Assembly (NCBI GenBank): GCA_013375355.1
Contig: JABXJV010000359.1
Coordinates: 1 to 30,382, forward strand
Direction: 5' to 3'
DNA length: 30,382 nucleotides
Origin: Candidatus Helarchaeota archaeon
GTDB taxonomy: Archaea; Asgardarchaeota; Lokiarchaeia; Helarchaeales; JABXJV01
Position 1 is the first letter of the stretch. The number at the start of each line of letters is the position of its first letter. The notes under the pieces are model-generated. The model made no database searches. It saw nothing but the letters and a program-made list of their open reading frames with translations, and had not been told where the DNA came from. Positions 16,798-24,348 of this stretch are shown here, piece by piece. A program made the translations under genes and the position numbers.

Positions 16798-17226
16798 TTA
16801 TCCATATATTTTCGATTTTTCTGAACCATCACTAACTATTTTATCGATTATTCTAGAATTCGCCATTTTACACGCCCTTGGAAAGTCAATACCCCTAACA
16901 TCAAATCCAATTGCGTCTTTAATATCTCCCGTTATGCATTCAGTTATAATTTCCTTAATTTCCTTAAAAATGTTATAAGATCTCCCTTTGTATGTGACAA
17001 ATAATTTTGAGTTCCAATCAAATTTACAACCAAATTTAGATTGGCGATAATTTAACATGTCCGAAGTAGTTCTAAATTTACCTCGCAATTCATCTGGGGA
17101 AGGTATATCAATTCCTTCTCTCAAAAGAAGGGAGTGTTGAACTTTTTGACCAAGTAACCAAAAGAATTTAAAATAAATCTTCGGAAGAAATGCGGAACGA
17201 CCTTTTTCTAATTCTGACAAAAACAA
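16798..17226 (-). CDS. hypothetical protein, 140 residues
   Basis: I do not recognise this protein. It is mostly alpha-helical at the ends, with a central basic part (FRTTSDMLNYRQSKFGCKFD, then LFVTYKGRSYNIFKEIKEII). The C-terminal part contains DAIGFDVRGIDFPRACKMAN. There is no signal peptide or clear membrane segment. TTG at 17226 or at 17220 are possible starts; neither has a good Shine-Dalgarno sequence. It sits between the Roadblock/LC7 and glpX genes and on the same strand as glpX, 150 bases away, so it could share its promoter. Codon and base use match the neighbours, so it is probably a real gene. Confidence 0.45.
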   Translation of the reverse strand: MFLSELEKGRSAFLPKIYFKFFWLLGQKVQHSLLLREGIDIPSPDELRGKFRTTSDMLNYRQSKFGCKFDWNSKLFVTYKGRSYNIFKEIKEIITECITGDIKDAIGFDVRGIDFPRACKMANSRIIDKIVSDGSEKSKIYG

Positions 17227-17377
17227 TCATCAAATTTCTTTAATTAATAAAAATAGTCACAAACTATACTTTTAATCTTACTGAATAATTATGTTCAGTG
17301 TGCAGTAAAAACTATATGGAGGTTTCGGTGGATTTGGGGCTTACTTTATTGTTATAATAGCTTTTTAAGAAGATATT

Positions 17378-18381
17378 TCAATAAATAGGGCGTCTATCGA
17401 AGAAGTGCCGAGTTCTTAGATACCTTATAGTACCAGTTTTGCTTCTAATTCCTATAGAATATGTCCATGCTCCATCTGGTAAAAAATCAACCCCTCGTAG
17501 GAATGGCCCATTAGTTATTCCTGTTGCTACAAATAGAACAGGGCCTTTGGCTATATCGTCTAATGTATAAATTTTATCTGCATTAATTCCTAAATCTTCG
17601 CTTACTTTTTTCTTTTCTTTGAGTTCAGATTCAATTTCACTATCTTTAGAAGTTTTATATGCATCTGGATCCCATTGTACTTGCATAGCTCCCCCAAGAG
17701 CTTTTATACCGCATGCCGCAATAATTCCTTCGGGTGGTCCTCCGCAACCAAAATAAAAATCAATATCTGTTTCTGGAAAACATGGGGCTAGTGCTGCAAC
17801 AACATCCCCTCTTGGATCATTTTAACTCTGATATCCATTTCTCGCAGAATTTTGACAAATTTTTCATGTCTTTTCCTTTTTAACATTATTGCACATAATT
17901 GTTCAGGATCTTTCTTCAAAGCAAGAGCTATTCTATATATATTTTCTTTAAAATCCTGGTTAAGATCAACAGCTTTCGCTGCCAGAGGACCTACAGCAAT
18001 TTTTTTCAAATAGATTTTATCAGTTGGAACTCTCATTAAATTATCTCTTAATCCTATTCCAATTACACTTAAGGCTCCGCTATCTTCCCATTCAGCGGTC
18101 ATTCTTGTACCATCTATCACATCCACAACACAATCCAACCTCATCTTAGCCTCGTGATCTCCATAGACAGCACCGAAATTAAAGGAATTTACTTTATCTT
18201 TTTCCCCTTCGGATCCAACTATTCTTAATTCAAAGTTTAATCTTCTAAAAACTCTAGTCATATTTCCAAATGCATTTTCATCTGCTAATTTTTTATTTCC
18301 CCGACCTCTTTCTATTGCAGCGGCTAGAGCTGCAGCTTCCGTTCCTCTAATTAAATCCAAAACAATATTTCTTTCTTCTAT
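17378..18381 (-). pseudogene. glpX: class II fructose-1,6-bisphosphatase GlpX, one-base frameshift
   Basis: Hydrolyses fructose 1,6-bisphosphate to fructose 6-phosphate in gluconeogenesis. The N-terminal part has LDLIRGTEAAALAAA, LADENAFGNM (metal-binding Asp) and DVIDGTRMTAEW (D/E-type metal site; most GlpX have DPxEGT). The frame breaks near 17816-17822: CAAGAGGGGATG should read CAAAGAGGGGATG, giving MIQRGDVVAALAP; without that A translation ends at 17788. The other frame continues with FYFGCGGPPEG and GPVLFVATGITNGPFLRGVD, ending at 17378. Corrected length is about 334 residues, normal. The best N-terminus aligns with an ATA codon at 18381, 6 bases after GAGGG, since bacterial GlpX start MERSLSMELVRVTE; TTG 18360 would cut conserved residues. 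It follows the aldolase gene. Confidence 0.85.
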
Positions 18382-18413
18382 TTTTATCCCTCTGCTATAT
18401 TATAATGTATAAA

Positions 18414-19523
18414 TTATCTCTTAAGATGGTTTACGGTATTTTTTGAATTAAATGCTCTCAAAAATTTCAAGGCTTCCGAATAACTGATAGCCTTAAGAGA
18501 CTCCCGCGTGTCATCATCTACTGCATAGATTTCATTAAAAAATTGTTTTATTGCATATTTCGAATTTTTACCGAATACTTGAATGAGTTTTTCCTTGGAT
18601 TGCTTATAATTAATAACCCAGTCCCAAATTTTCTTGAATAGGTCTGGTTTGAAAACTTTTAATACGTCCCAAGCGATATTCATCCAATAAGTCCCAACGT
18701 TCCCTTTTCCGATCTCTCCTTTTGGGAAATCTGTAGCAATAAGGTTTAATGGAGTTCCCGTTATTCCGTGTTGTGCTATACGGACTCCAAATTTTTCAAT
18801 AGCTTTACCTATTTCAATTGTTCTTGGGATATTTATAGAGATTTGTTCAATGGGATTACCTGCTTCATCATATATATTACCATGGCTAGATCCATTAGCA
18901 ATTGCTAGTAAATTGGGATTAACATCATTTTCTTTTAACGCGTTAATAAAAGTAACAGCTTCATCTACTGTAGTAAGAACAAGACCATGTTCATCTTTTT
19001 TACCAATTTCGCCTACTTCGACTTCAAGCCCAAATTCTTTACCTTTCATATTACTTTTAATAAAATGAGCAATTTCAGTAGTTAATTCAATATTTTTTTC
19101 TAATTCTTCTCGAGTGTTTTTACCTTCATGATTAAATAAAAATGAGGCATCAATCGCAAAACTGGAATATCCATGTTTAATTTGAGAAAGAATTAATTCT
19201 TTAACAATATTAACATCCTCAGGCACTTTTCTCATTGTTAAGTGATCACCATGAATTATAAACCAAGGCCAATCCGCCCTTTCAGCTGCGTCTTTAACAT
19301 TTTTAGCGAACATTTCGGGAGTTAATCCCGTGTACCCTCCCGACAAATTACTTTCCGATTTAGCTAATTCCATAACTATTATAGAATTCATTTTTTTAGC
19401 AGCTTCAAACAAACCATCCAATATACCAATATTTATTCGGGGATTACATGCTAAAATTATTGATGATTGATCTTTTAAAGCTGAATAAACCTCTGAGCCG
19501 GGAATGGCTTCATATTTAGTCAA
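18414..19523 (-). CDS. fba: class II fructose-bisphosphate aldolase
   Basis: Zinc-dependent aldolase that joins dihydroxyacetone phosphate and glyceraldehyde 3-phosphate to fructose 1,6-bisphosphate. Zinc and substrate residues are visible: WFIIHGDHLTMRKVPED (first His ligands), SSFAIDASFLFNHEGKNTRE, EFGLEVEVGEIGKKDEHG, LLAIANGSSHGNIYDEAG (His ligand) and VRIAQHGITGTPLNLI (His ligand). At 369 residues it is similar to the longer bacterial type rather than to archaeal class I enzymes. It reads in the same direction as glpX, 33 bases upstream of its ATA start, and diverges from tpiA. Together the three give a triose-to-fructose-6-phosphate route. Confidence 0.9.
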   Translation of the reverse strand: MTKYEAIPGSEVYSALKDQSSIILACNPRINIGILDGLFEAAKKMNSIIVMELAKSESNLSGGYTGLTPEMFAKNVKDAAERADWPWFIIHGDHLTMRKVPEDVNIVKELILSQIKHGYSSFAIDASFLFNHEGKNTREELEKNIELTTEIAHFIKSNMKGKEFGLEVEVGEIGKKDEHGLVLTTVDEAVTFINALKENDVNPNLLAIANGSSHGNIYDEAGNPIEQISINIPRTIEIGKAIEKFGVRIAQHGITGTPLNLIATDFPKGEIGKGNVGTYWMNIAWDVLKVFKPDLFKKIWDWVINYKQSKEKLIQVFGKNSKYAIKQFFNEIYAVDDDTRESLKAISYSEALKFLRAFNSKNTVNHLKR

Positions 19524-19665
19524 TTAATCACATCTTTTCCTTTTTAATCGTTAGAACTTAAGAATTTAGAATATATTTTACATTAGATCTTTAATTATAA
19601 AATTCTTTATATTCAATTTAAACAGAATTTTAAACCATATAATATCCTAAAAAATTACTTAGTTT

Positions 19666-20354
19666 GTGGGTAATTTGAAGACACCTATTATCATCTTGAA
19701 TTATAAAACATATTCTCAAGCATCTGGAGAAAATGCTTTGCAACTTTCTAAAATTGTAGATAAAATTGCGGAAAAGACAAAAGTTAATATCATTATTGCA
19801 CCTCAATTTGCCGATATTTATCGTCTTTATCGTGAAATTAAAACACCAATCTTCAGTCAACATATTGATCCTCTTACTCCGGGGTCCCATACTGCTCATA
19901 TATTACCTGAAAATGTTAAAGAAGCAGGAGCAGTTGGCACTTTACTAAACCATTCTGAAAGAAAACTCACAGATGATGTAGTAAGACAATCTATAGAAAT
20001 TGGAAAAAAATAGGACTAGAAATCTGTGTCTGTGCTCCAAGCCCAGAGGATTCTGCAAAACTCGCTAAATTTCAGCCGGATTATATTGCATTTGAATTAC
20101 CAGAGTTAATCGGTTCAGGAATTTCTATTTCAACAACTAAACCGGAACTAGTCGAATCCAGCGTTCAAAGAATATTAGAGGCAAATCCTAATGTAATTCC
20201 TTTATGCGGAGCGGGTATCTCCTCTGGTGAAGATGTTTATGCGGCCTTAAAGTTGGGCACTAAAGGGGTATTAATAGCTTCAGCATTTGCTAAAGCTTCA
20301 GATCCTGAAAAGAAGCTTAAAGATTTAGTTGATGGCGCATTAAAATTCAAATAA
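19666..20354 (+). pseudogene. tpiA: triosephosphate isomerase, one-base deletion in an A run
   Basis: Interconverts dihydroxyacetone phosphate and glyceraldehyde 3-phosphate. The catalytic residues are all present: IILNYKTY (Lys), TLLNHSERKLTDD (His) and, after the break, AFELPELIGSG (Glu), with LCGAGISSGEDVYAAL and KGVLIASAFAKA for phosphate binding. At 20004-20010 a run of seven A's leads into TAG; eight would restore GKKIGLEICVCAPSPED. The corrected protein is about 226-229 residues, the short archaeal type. Start GTG 19666 or TTG 19675; the latter gives MKTPIIILNYKTY with GTGGGTAAT just before, a leader also seen before the DUF89 gene. Diverges from the aldolase gene, 142 bases away. Confidence 0.88.
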
Positions 20355-20377
20355 AATTTCTATTTTTGTGGTAATAT

Positions 20378-21292
20378 TTGAAAGTTAAACCTTATTGTGG
20401 AGTTTGTTTATTAAATAGGGGTATAAAAGAGGTTGAACTAGCTACTTCAGACCCCGATTTACAATTTAAAATAGTTAAAGAACTAATTAAGATGTTTCAA
20501 GAAAAATTTAATGAAAACAACATCTCTGCTCACATAGGGACTTATCGAGATCGTATAATTAAAAAGCTTTCAGGATGTAAGGATCCTTATGCCGAACAAA
20601 AACGACTTTCAAATAAGATTGCAGTTAAATTTTTACCATTTCTTCAAAAAAAATTGAACTCTCTAAAAGATCCTTATAAAAGGTTTAGATTTGCTGTTTT
20701 AGCATCAATAGTAGGTAATAGCATTGAGTTTCATATTGAAGATCAAAAAATAGAATTAGATTCGTTAGAACAACTACTTAAACAATCATTTGAAAATGCT
20801 GAAAAAAATTTGGTAAAAGATGATATTCAAGATTTATTTAATTTACTTAAAAGTAAGAAAAAGGTTCTTTATTTAACAGACAATGCTGGTGAAATAGTTT
20901 TTGATTATATTCTAATTAATGAGTTATATAAATTAAATAAAGAAGTTATAGTTGCTGTTAAAGAGAAACCAGTATTAAATGATGCTACAATAGAAGATGC
21001 AAAAGCTGCAGGTCTATTAGAATTATCTGTAAAAACTAATTCAAAAGTTAAAATAATAACAACTGGGACTGATCATGTAGGAATTATCCTTTCTGAAACT
21101 CCAAAAGAATTTCTTGAAATTTTCAATAAAGCGGAATTGATAATTGCAAAAGGTATGGGCTATTATGAATCATTATCAGGAGAAAAACTACCAACATCTA
21201 TTGCTTATCTTTTTAAAATTAAGTGTAGGTCAATTGCAGAAGAACTTAAAAAGAAGATTAATGATTATGTAGTTTTATTAAAAAGAATTTAA
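20378..21292 (+). CDS. DUF89/ARMT1-like metal-dependent phosphatase (damage-control type)
   Basis: A 304-residue protein of the DUF89 group, proposed to remove damaged or excess phosphometabolites such as sugar phosphates. Signs are the N-terminal YCGVCLLNRG (CxxC), the CKDPYAEQK segment, a conserved RFAVLASIVGNSIEF (Asn), the metal-binding LYLTDNAGEIVFDYILI, and IIAKGMGYYESLSGEKLPTSIA near the C-terminus. This matches the archaeal type I subgroup (AF1104-like). The place next to TPI, aldolase and FBPase suits clean-up of sugar phosphates, which is inference. TTG 20378 follows TGTGGTAAT, 24 bases after tpiA. Confidence 0.82.
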   Translation: MKVKPYCGVCLLNRGIKEVELATSDPDLQFKIVKELIKMFQEKFNENNISAHIGTYRDRIIKKLSGCKDPYAEQKRLSNKIAVKFLPFLQKKLNSLKDPYKRFRFAVLASIVGNSIEFHIEDQKIELDSLEQLLKQSFENAEKNLVKDDIQDLFNLLKSKKKVLYLTDNAGEIVFDYILINELYKLNKEVIVAVKEKPVLNDATIEDAKAAGLLELSVKTNSKVKIITTGTDHVGIILSETPKEFLEIFNKAELIIAKGMGYYESLSGEKLPTSIAYLFKIKCRSIAEELKKKINDYVVLLKRI

Positions 21293-21495
21293 AATAATAT
21301 TAATTCTATTAAAAATAAAAGGTGAATTACAAAGAACATTTTAAATTTTTGTTAATCTTAATTCCTTCTTAAATTTAAATAATGAAATTATATAAAAATA
21401 ATTTTAAGTAAAAGAAGAGTGAATTATTAAGGTCGAAATAAAATATAATTTAAAGAAAATTTTAATATTTTTATAAATATTTGAGGTGGTTTCTT

Positions 21496-21984
21496 ATGCC
21501 AATAATGGAAGGTTGGGAAGTTTCTCCTGATAGAACTAAACAATATGACAAAATTATGGCTCATTACCCAATAGATGATCCTATAATTACTTCAAAATGC
21601 AAACTTGACAATGAAAATGGTTTCTTAGTAGTCAGTGACGACGGTTTTGCTTGGAGAATAAAGTTGGGAATGCCAATGATGAGATCTAGTTATATATCAG
21701 CTGGAAAGAGTAAATGGATAAGATGGCACGACGTAGATGATATAATATTCAAAAAAAAGGGTCAAGTACTAGTAAAAATAAAAGTTCGGAAGGAAGGTAT
21801 TTTAAAATTAGATAAAAAAGGCAATCCTAAAATAAAAAAATGGAAACTCACAATAAAACCAAGAAAGGGTGAAGATAAATCTCAATGGAAGCAAAGAGAA
21901 GAAAATTTCTTCGATGTAATATCTAAAATATATGATAGGAATAAAACAGACATAGATCCTGAAACGAGCGATTCTAATATGTGA
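21496..21984 (+). CDS. small PH-like protein 1 (unknown function)
   Basis: A 162-residue protein. ATG 21496 was chosen over TTG 21481 because GAGGTGG lies 5 bases before it. I do not recognise a named family. It reads as an all-beta then alpha protein: PIITSKCKLDNENGFLVVSD, DGFAWRIKLG, KSKWIRWHDVDDIIFKKK, two more strands, and a C-terminal helix (NFFDVISKIYD). The order, a Cys after T-S, a G-x-L-V/A-V/I-S/T strand and a hydrophobic DI segment, resembles the two genes downstream and bacterial PH/GRAM-like domains (inference). No signal or membrane segment. Confidence 0.5.
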   Translation: MPIMEGWEVSPDRTKQYDKIMAHYPIDDPIITSKCKLDNENGFLVVSDDGFAWRIKLGMPMMRSSYISAGKSKWIRWHDVDDIIFKKKGQVLVKIKVRKEGILKLDKKGNPKIKKWKLTIKPRKGEDKSQWKQREENFFDVISKIYDRNKTDIDPETSDSNM

Positions 21985-22206
21985 AAAATGACCGTTTAAA
22001 GAGCAACCGATACAAAAAATTGAAATGCTTATAGAATCCAAGAAACTTTAGATTCAAATTGGAATGAAAGAATAGGATGAAACTGTAGTATTTTTAATTT
22101 TTTTACATAATATAATTTATATTATTTTCGATCTAAAATAATTAATAAATTAAAGACACAAATTTCCAAATTTACCTTAATAAAATTAATTAGGGAGATG
22201 AATAAA

Positions 22207-22656
22207 TTGAATGAATCAAGAATATATATCCCCGTAACTAATTTAGATCCTAAATTAAGAGTAAAAATTCCGTCTGGAGAGAAAGTTCTCTATACTAGCA
22301 GATGTGCAGTAGCAAAGAAGGCTCGAAGAGAGGGTGGAAAGACATTTGGTGAGTTAGCTATTACCAATAGAGCGATTATTTTTGTAGCAACAAAGATTGG
22401 AATGGGTACTAAGATAGGAGCAATGAAAGGGAATATAAATTATATCCCTATTAGAGAAATCACTGAAATAAAAGGTAAGAAAAATATGGTTAGTGTGAAG
22501 TTTCCAGATCCAGATGATTTATCTGGAAAAAAGGACATAGGATATGATATTTGGGTGGAAAGATGTAAATATATTGGAGAAGATCCTAAGGACTTTAAGA
22601 AAAGAAAAGACCTGTTTGGAGCATTCGTTGAGAATCTATATTATGGTGTATATTAA
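22207..22656 (+). CDS. small PH-like protein 2 (paralogue of the next gene)
   Basis: A 149-residue protein. TTG 22207 is preferred to ATG 22198, because the Shine-Dalgarno GGGAGATG overlaps that ATG. Key pieces are LRVKIPSGEKVLYTSRCAVA, FGELAITNRAIIFVATKIGM, NYIPIREITEIKGKKNMVSV, DIWVERCKYIGEDPKDF and a final helix (KKRKDLFGAFVENLYYG). The sequence of a GE-x-hL-x-TSRC strand followed by LAITNRAIIF is what bPH-type (bacterial Pleckstrin-homology) domains show. The ligand is unknown. Both conserved cysteines, in TSRC and ERCK, are kept in its paralogue. Confidence 0.55.
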   Translation: MNESRIYIPVTNLDPKLRVKIPSGEKVLYTSRCAVAKKARREGGKTFGELAITNRAIIFVATKIGMGTKIGAMKGNINYIPIREITEIKGKKNMVSVKFPDPDDLSGKKDIGYDIWVERCKYIGEDPKDFKKRKDLFGAFVENLYYGVY

Positions 22657-22732
22657 ATTTATACCATTACTTTTTTCAGCTTTTTTGGAATATAGCTTTA
22701 AGTTAAAATTTTTCACCTAAATTAAATTAAGT

Positions 22733-23188
22733 GTGAATATATTGGATGAACCAAAATATCATATTCCTTTAGATCTTTTACAGACAGGATTACAGGCATT
22801 AATTCCACCCGAAGAGGAGATTCTTTATACCAGCAGATGTTCAGTCAGAAAAAAAAGTTTTTTAACGGTTTATAGATCAGGTGCATTTGGACAGTTAGCT
22901 ATTACGAATAAAGCTATTATTCTACATGCTAAAAAAATGGGGATGAGATCAAGTTTTGCAGATATGGGGGGTCATGTGGATTATATTCCATTTAAAGACA
23001 TTGTCGTGTTCAAAAATAAGAAAAAAAAGATTTACGTGAAATTTATAATACCAGACGATCCAAAAAGAAAGAAAAAAAGAGGATATATTATTTCTGTCGA
23101 ACGATGTAAAGAAGTAAATGAAGATAAAAAAGAATTTAATAAACGTAAGAAGTTATTCGGAGATTTTATTGAAAAACTAATTTTATAA
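22733..23188 (+). CDS. small PH-like protein 3 (paralogue of the previous gene)
   Basis: A 148-151 residue protein, a tandem paralogue of the gene ending at 22656: LIPPEEEILYTSRCSVRKKS, FGQLAITNKAIILHAKKMGM, VDYIPFKDIVVFKNKKKKIY, GYIISVERCKEVNEDKKEF and KRKKLFGDFIEKL align block by block. It is more basic than its partner, especially KKRGYIIS and the C-terminus, which would suit binding of acidic lipid or nucleic acid (speculative). GTG 22733 or TTG 22742 are possible starts. It is followed by about 190 bases of A/T-rich DNA before the zinc-ribbon gene. Confidence 0.55.
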   Translation: MNILDEPKYHIPLDLLQTGLQALIPPEEEILYTSRCSVRKKSFLTVYRSGAFGQLAITNKAIILHAKKMGMRSSFADMGGHVDYIPFKDIVVFKNKKKKIYVKFIIPDDPKRKKKRGYIISVERCKEVNEDKKEFNKRKKLFGDFIEKLIL

Positions 23189-23374
23189 TATAATCTAATT
23201 TTTTTAGGAATTATATTAATAATTAAAAATGAACGTTATGTAATAGATTAGATAAAATTTTATCATACAAGTATATTTAATGTTTATATTCTTAAAATGA
23301 GAAGATAACACGGTAAAATCTAGAGATTTTTACAAAAATATTCCAATAATGTAATTAATAAAAAGTGAAATTTA

Positions 23375-23698
23375 ATGCCAGAGCCAAAGAAACCCTTACA
23401 AAAATGGAAAAGGAAGATGCGACAAGAACAAGAAGCAGCAGTCTCTATATATCCCCATTTTCACTGTTTAGTTTGTGATCAAATGGTTGAAAAAGGCCAA
23501 ACCTATAAAACTGTGCGTAAATCAACTAACAAATCAATCTCTTATATGGCTTTTTGTTCGAAGAATTGTTATGAGGAATATGCACCAAAACCGAAAAAAA
23601 AAGGACGATCTAAAAAATGGATTAATTACATTGTGTTATCTGCGGTTATAATTCTATTATTGATATTATTATTTGTCTTTCTCTTTTTATTTGCATAA
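23375..23698 (+). CDS. zinc-ribbon protein with C-terminal membrane anchor
   Basis: A 107-residue protein with a treble-clef/zinc-ribbon pattern: HCLVCDQMVEKG and then AFCSKNCYEEYAPK, like archaeal DUF2116 proteins. The C-terminus has a single hydrophobic helix of about 23 residues (YIVLSAVIILLLILLFVFLF) right at the end, after a lysine-rich stretch, so it fits a tail-anchored protein with the zinc domain in the cytoplasm. The function is unknown. ATG 23375 follows AAAAGTG, a weak ribosome site. It closes a group of four small genes on this strand. Confidence 0.7.
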   Translation: MPEPKKPLQKWKRKMRQEQEAAVSIYPHFHCLVCDQMVEKGQTYKTVRKSTNKSISYMAFCSKNCYEEYAPKPKKKGRSKKWINYIVLSAVIILLLILLFVFLFLFA

Positions 23699-23713
23699 GA
23701 ATTAAAAGAATTT

Positions 23714-23792
23714 GGCGGGTCTGATGGGAAATTTTCGTTAAAGAGAGCAATTCTCTTTCACATTGAACCCATGATCTCCAGCTCCGGAGCCC
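23714..23792 (+). repeat. structured repeat, copy A (candidate small RNA or mobile remnant)
   Basis: Contains CTGATGGG, a hairpin GTTAAAGAGA (23737-23746) / TCTCTTTCAC (23752-23761) with 9 of 10 pairs and a 5-base loop, the block CATTGAACCCATGAT, and a weak GCT-CCGG-AGC stem. CTGATGGG can also pair with CCCATGA around the hairpin. The same blocks recur in the same order 227 bases downstream. Strand is uncertain; plus is assumed. Confidence 0.55.
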
Positions 23793-23942
23793 ATTTTAAG
23801 AAATATTTCAAAAAATTAATATTCTTTTTTAGGATTTGTTTTCGTCATTTCTATAACCGCGCTCACAAAGAGCATTATTTAGAGGGAAGTAATAGTTCTT
23901 AAGATTGTGCACAAAGATTTTACATTTAGAAGAAAAGAATAA

Positions 23943-24023
23943 TGGACCTGATGGGATATGTCCGTTAAAGAGAGTATTTCTCTTTAACATTGAACCCATG
24001 ATTTCTGGCTCCGCAAGCCAGCG
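23943..24023 (+). repeat. structured repeat, copy B
   Basis: Same order as copy A: CTGATGGG at 23948-23955, a perfect 10-pair hairpin GTTAAAGAGA (23964-23973) / TCTCTTTAAC (23979-23988) with loop GTATT, the identical CATTGAACCCATGAT, then a 6-pair hairpin CTGGCT (24005-24010) / AGCCAG (24016-24021). The loop of the first hairpin differs from copy A while the stem is kept, as expected for structure under selection or for a recent duplication. Confidence 0.58.
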
Positions 24024-24264
24024 CACTATCTATACTATATCTTTTAACAAAAGAAATATAGCCATACTATGCCACAGGTCCTTAATTATTGAAATTTCGT
24101 GAAACATTAAATAATTGATTTCAATTTTAGTCTTAAATTGTTAATTGATTTCATTTTATTTAATAAATAATTTAAATATCAAATTTAATATTTTTAAATT
24201 CAGCACATTTTCCGAATTTTAACATTTTATACTCTACAAATTCTAATTTATTTAGTAAAATACT

Positions 24265-24280
24265 CAAAAGATTTTTAAAT
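24265..24280 (+). promoter_or_regulatory. probable BRE/TATA element of the branched-chain aminotransferase gene
   Basis: CAAAAG followed by ATTTTTAAAT, about 70-85 bases before the ATG at 24349, resembles an archaeal BRE/TATA pair. A/T-rich surroundings make this uncertain. Confidence 0.35.
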
Positions 24281-24348
24281 TATTGAAGATAATTTGAACA
24301 AATAAAATAGAATCTACTTAATAATTTATTTTTAGAAGGAGATGAAAA

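Larger units (their letters stand above)
23699..24348. other. 650-base intergenic stretch with two copies of a structured repeat
   Basis: No credible gene was seen on either strand; short open frames here have no start signals or protein-like composition. It holds two related hairpin elements (23714-23792 and 23943-24023) separated by 150 bases that include another small stem (GCTC/GAGC around a five-base loop). The last 240 bases are very A/T-rich and carry the promoter of the aminotransferase gene. Confidence 0.7.

Noticed and set aside
17227..17377. ATGGAGGTTTCGG... as a small plus-strand gene between the hypothetical gene and glpX
   Set aside because: It ends after a few codons and no ribosome site is visible; the region is more likely a promoter.
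21985..22200. CCGTTTAAAGAGCAACCG near 21990 as a third copy of the structured repeat
   Set aside because: Only about 12 bases resemble the repeat; the hairpin and the conserved CATTGAACCCATGAT block are absent.
23714..24023. The two repeats as tRNA genes or hammerhead ribozymes
   Set aside because: CTGATG and TTGAACCC look suggestive, but no seven-pair acceptor stem, anticodon arm or T-loop can be drawn, and the GAAA and cleavage-site parts of a hammerhead are missing.
23829..24102. Short open frames on both strands in the intergenic stretch
   Set aside because: They cover the structured repeat, have no ribosome site and differ in composition from neighbouring proteins.
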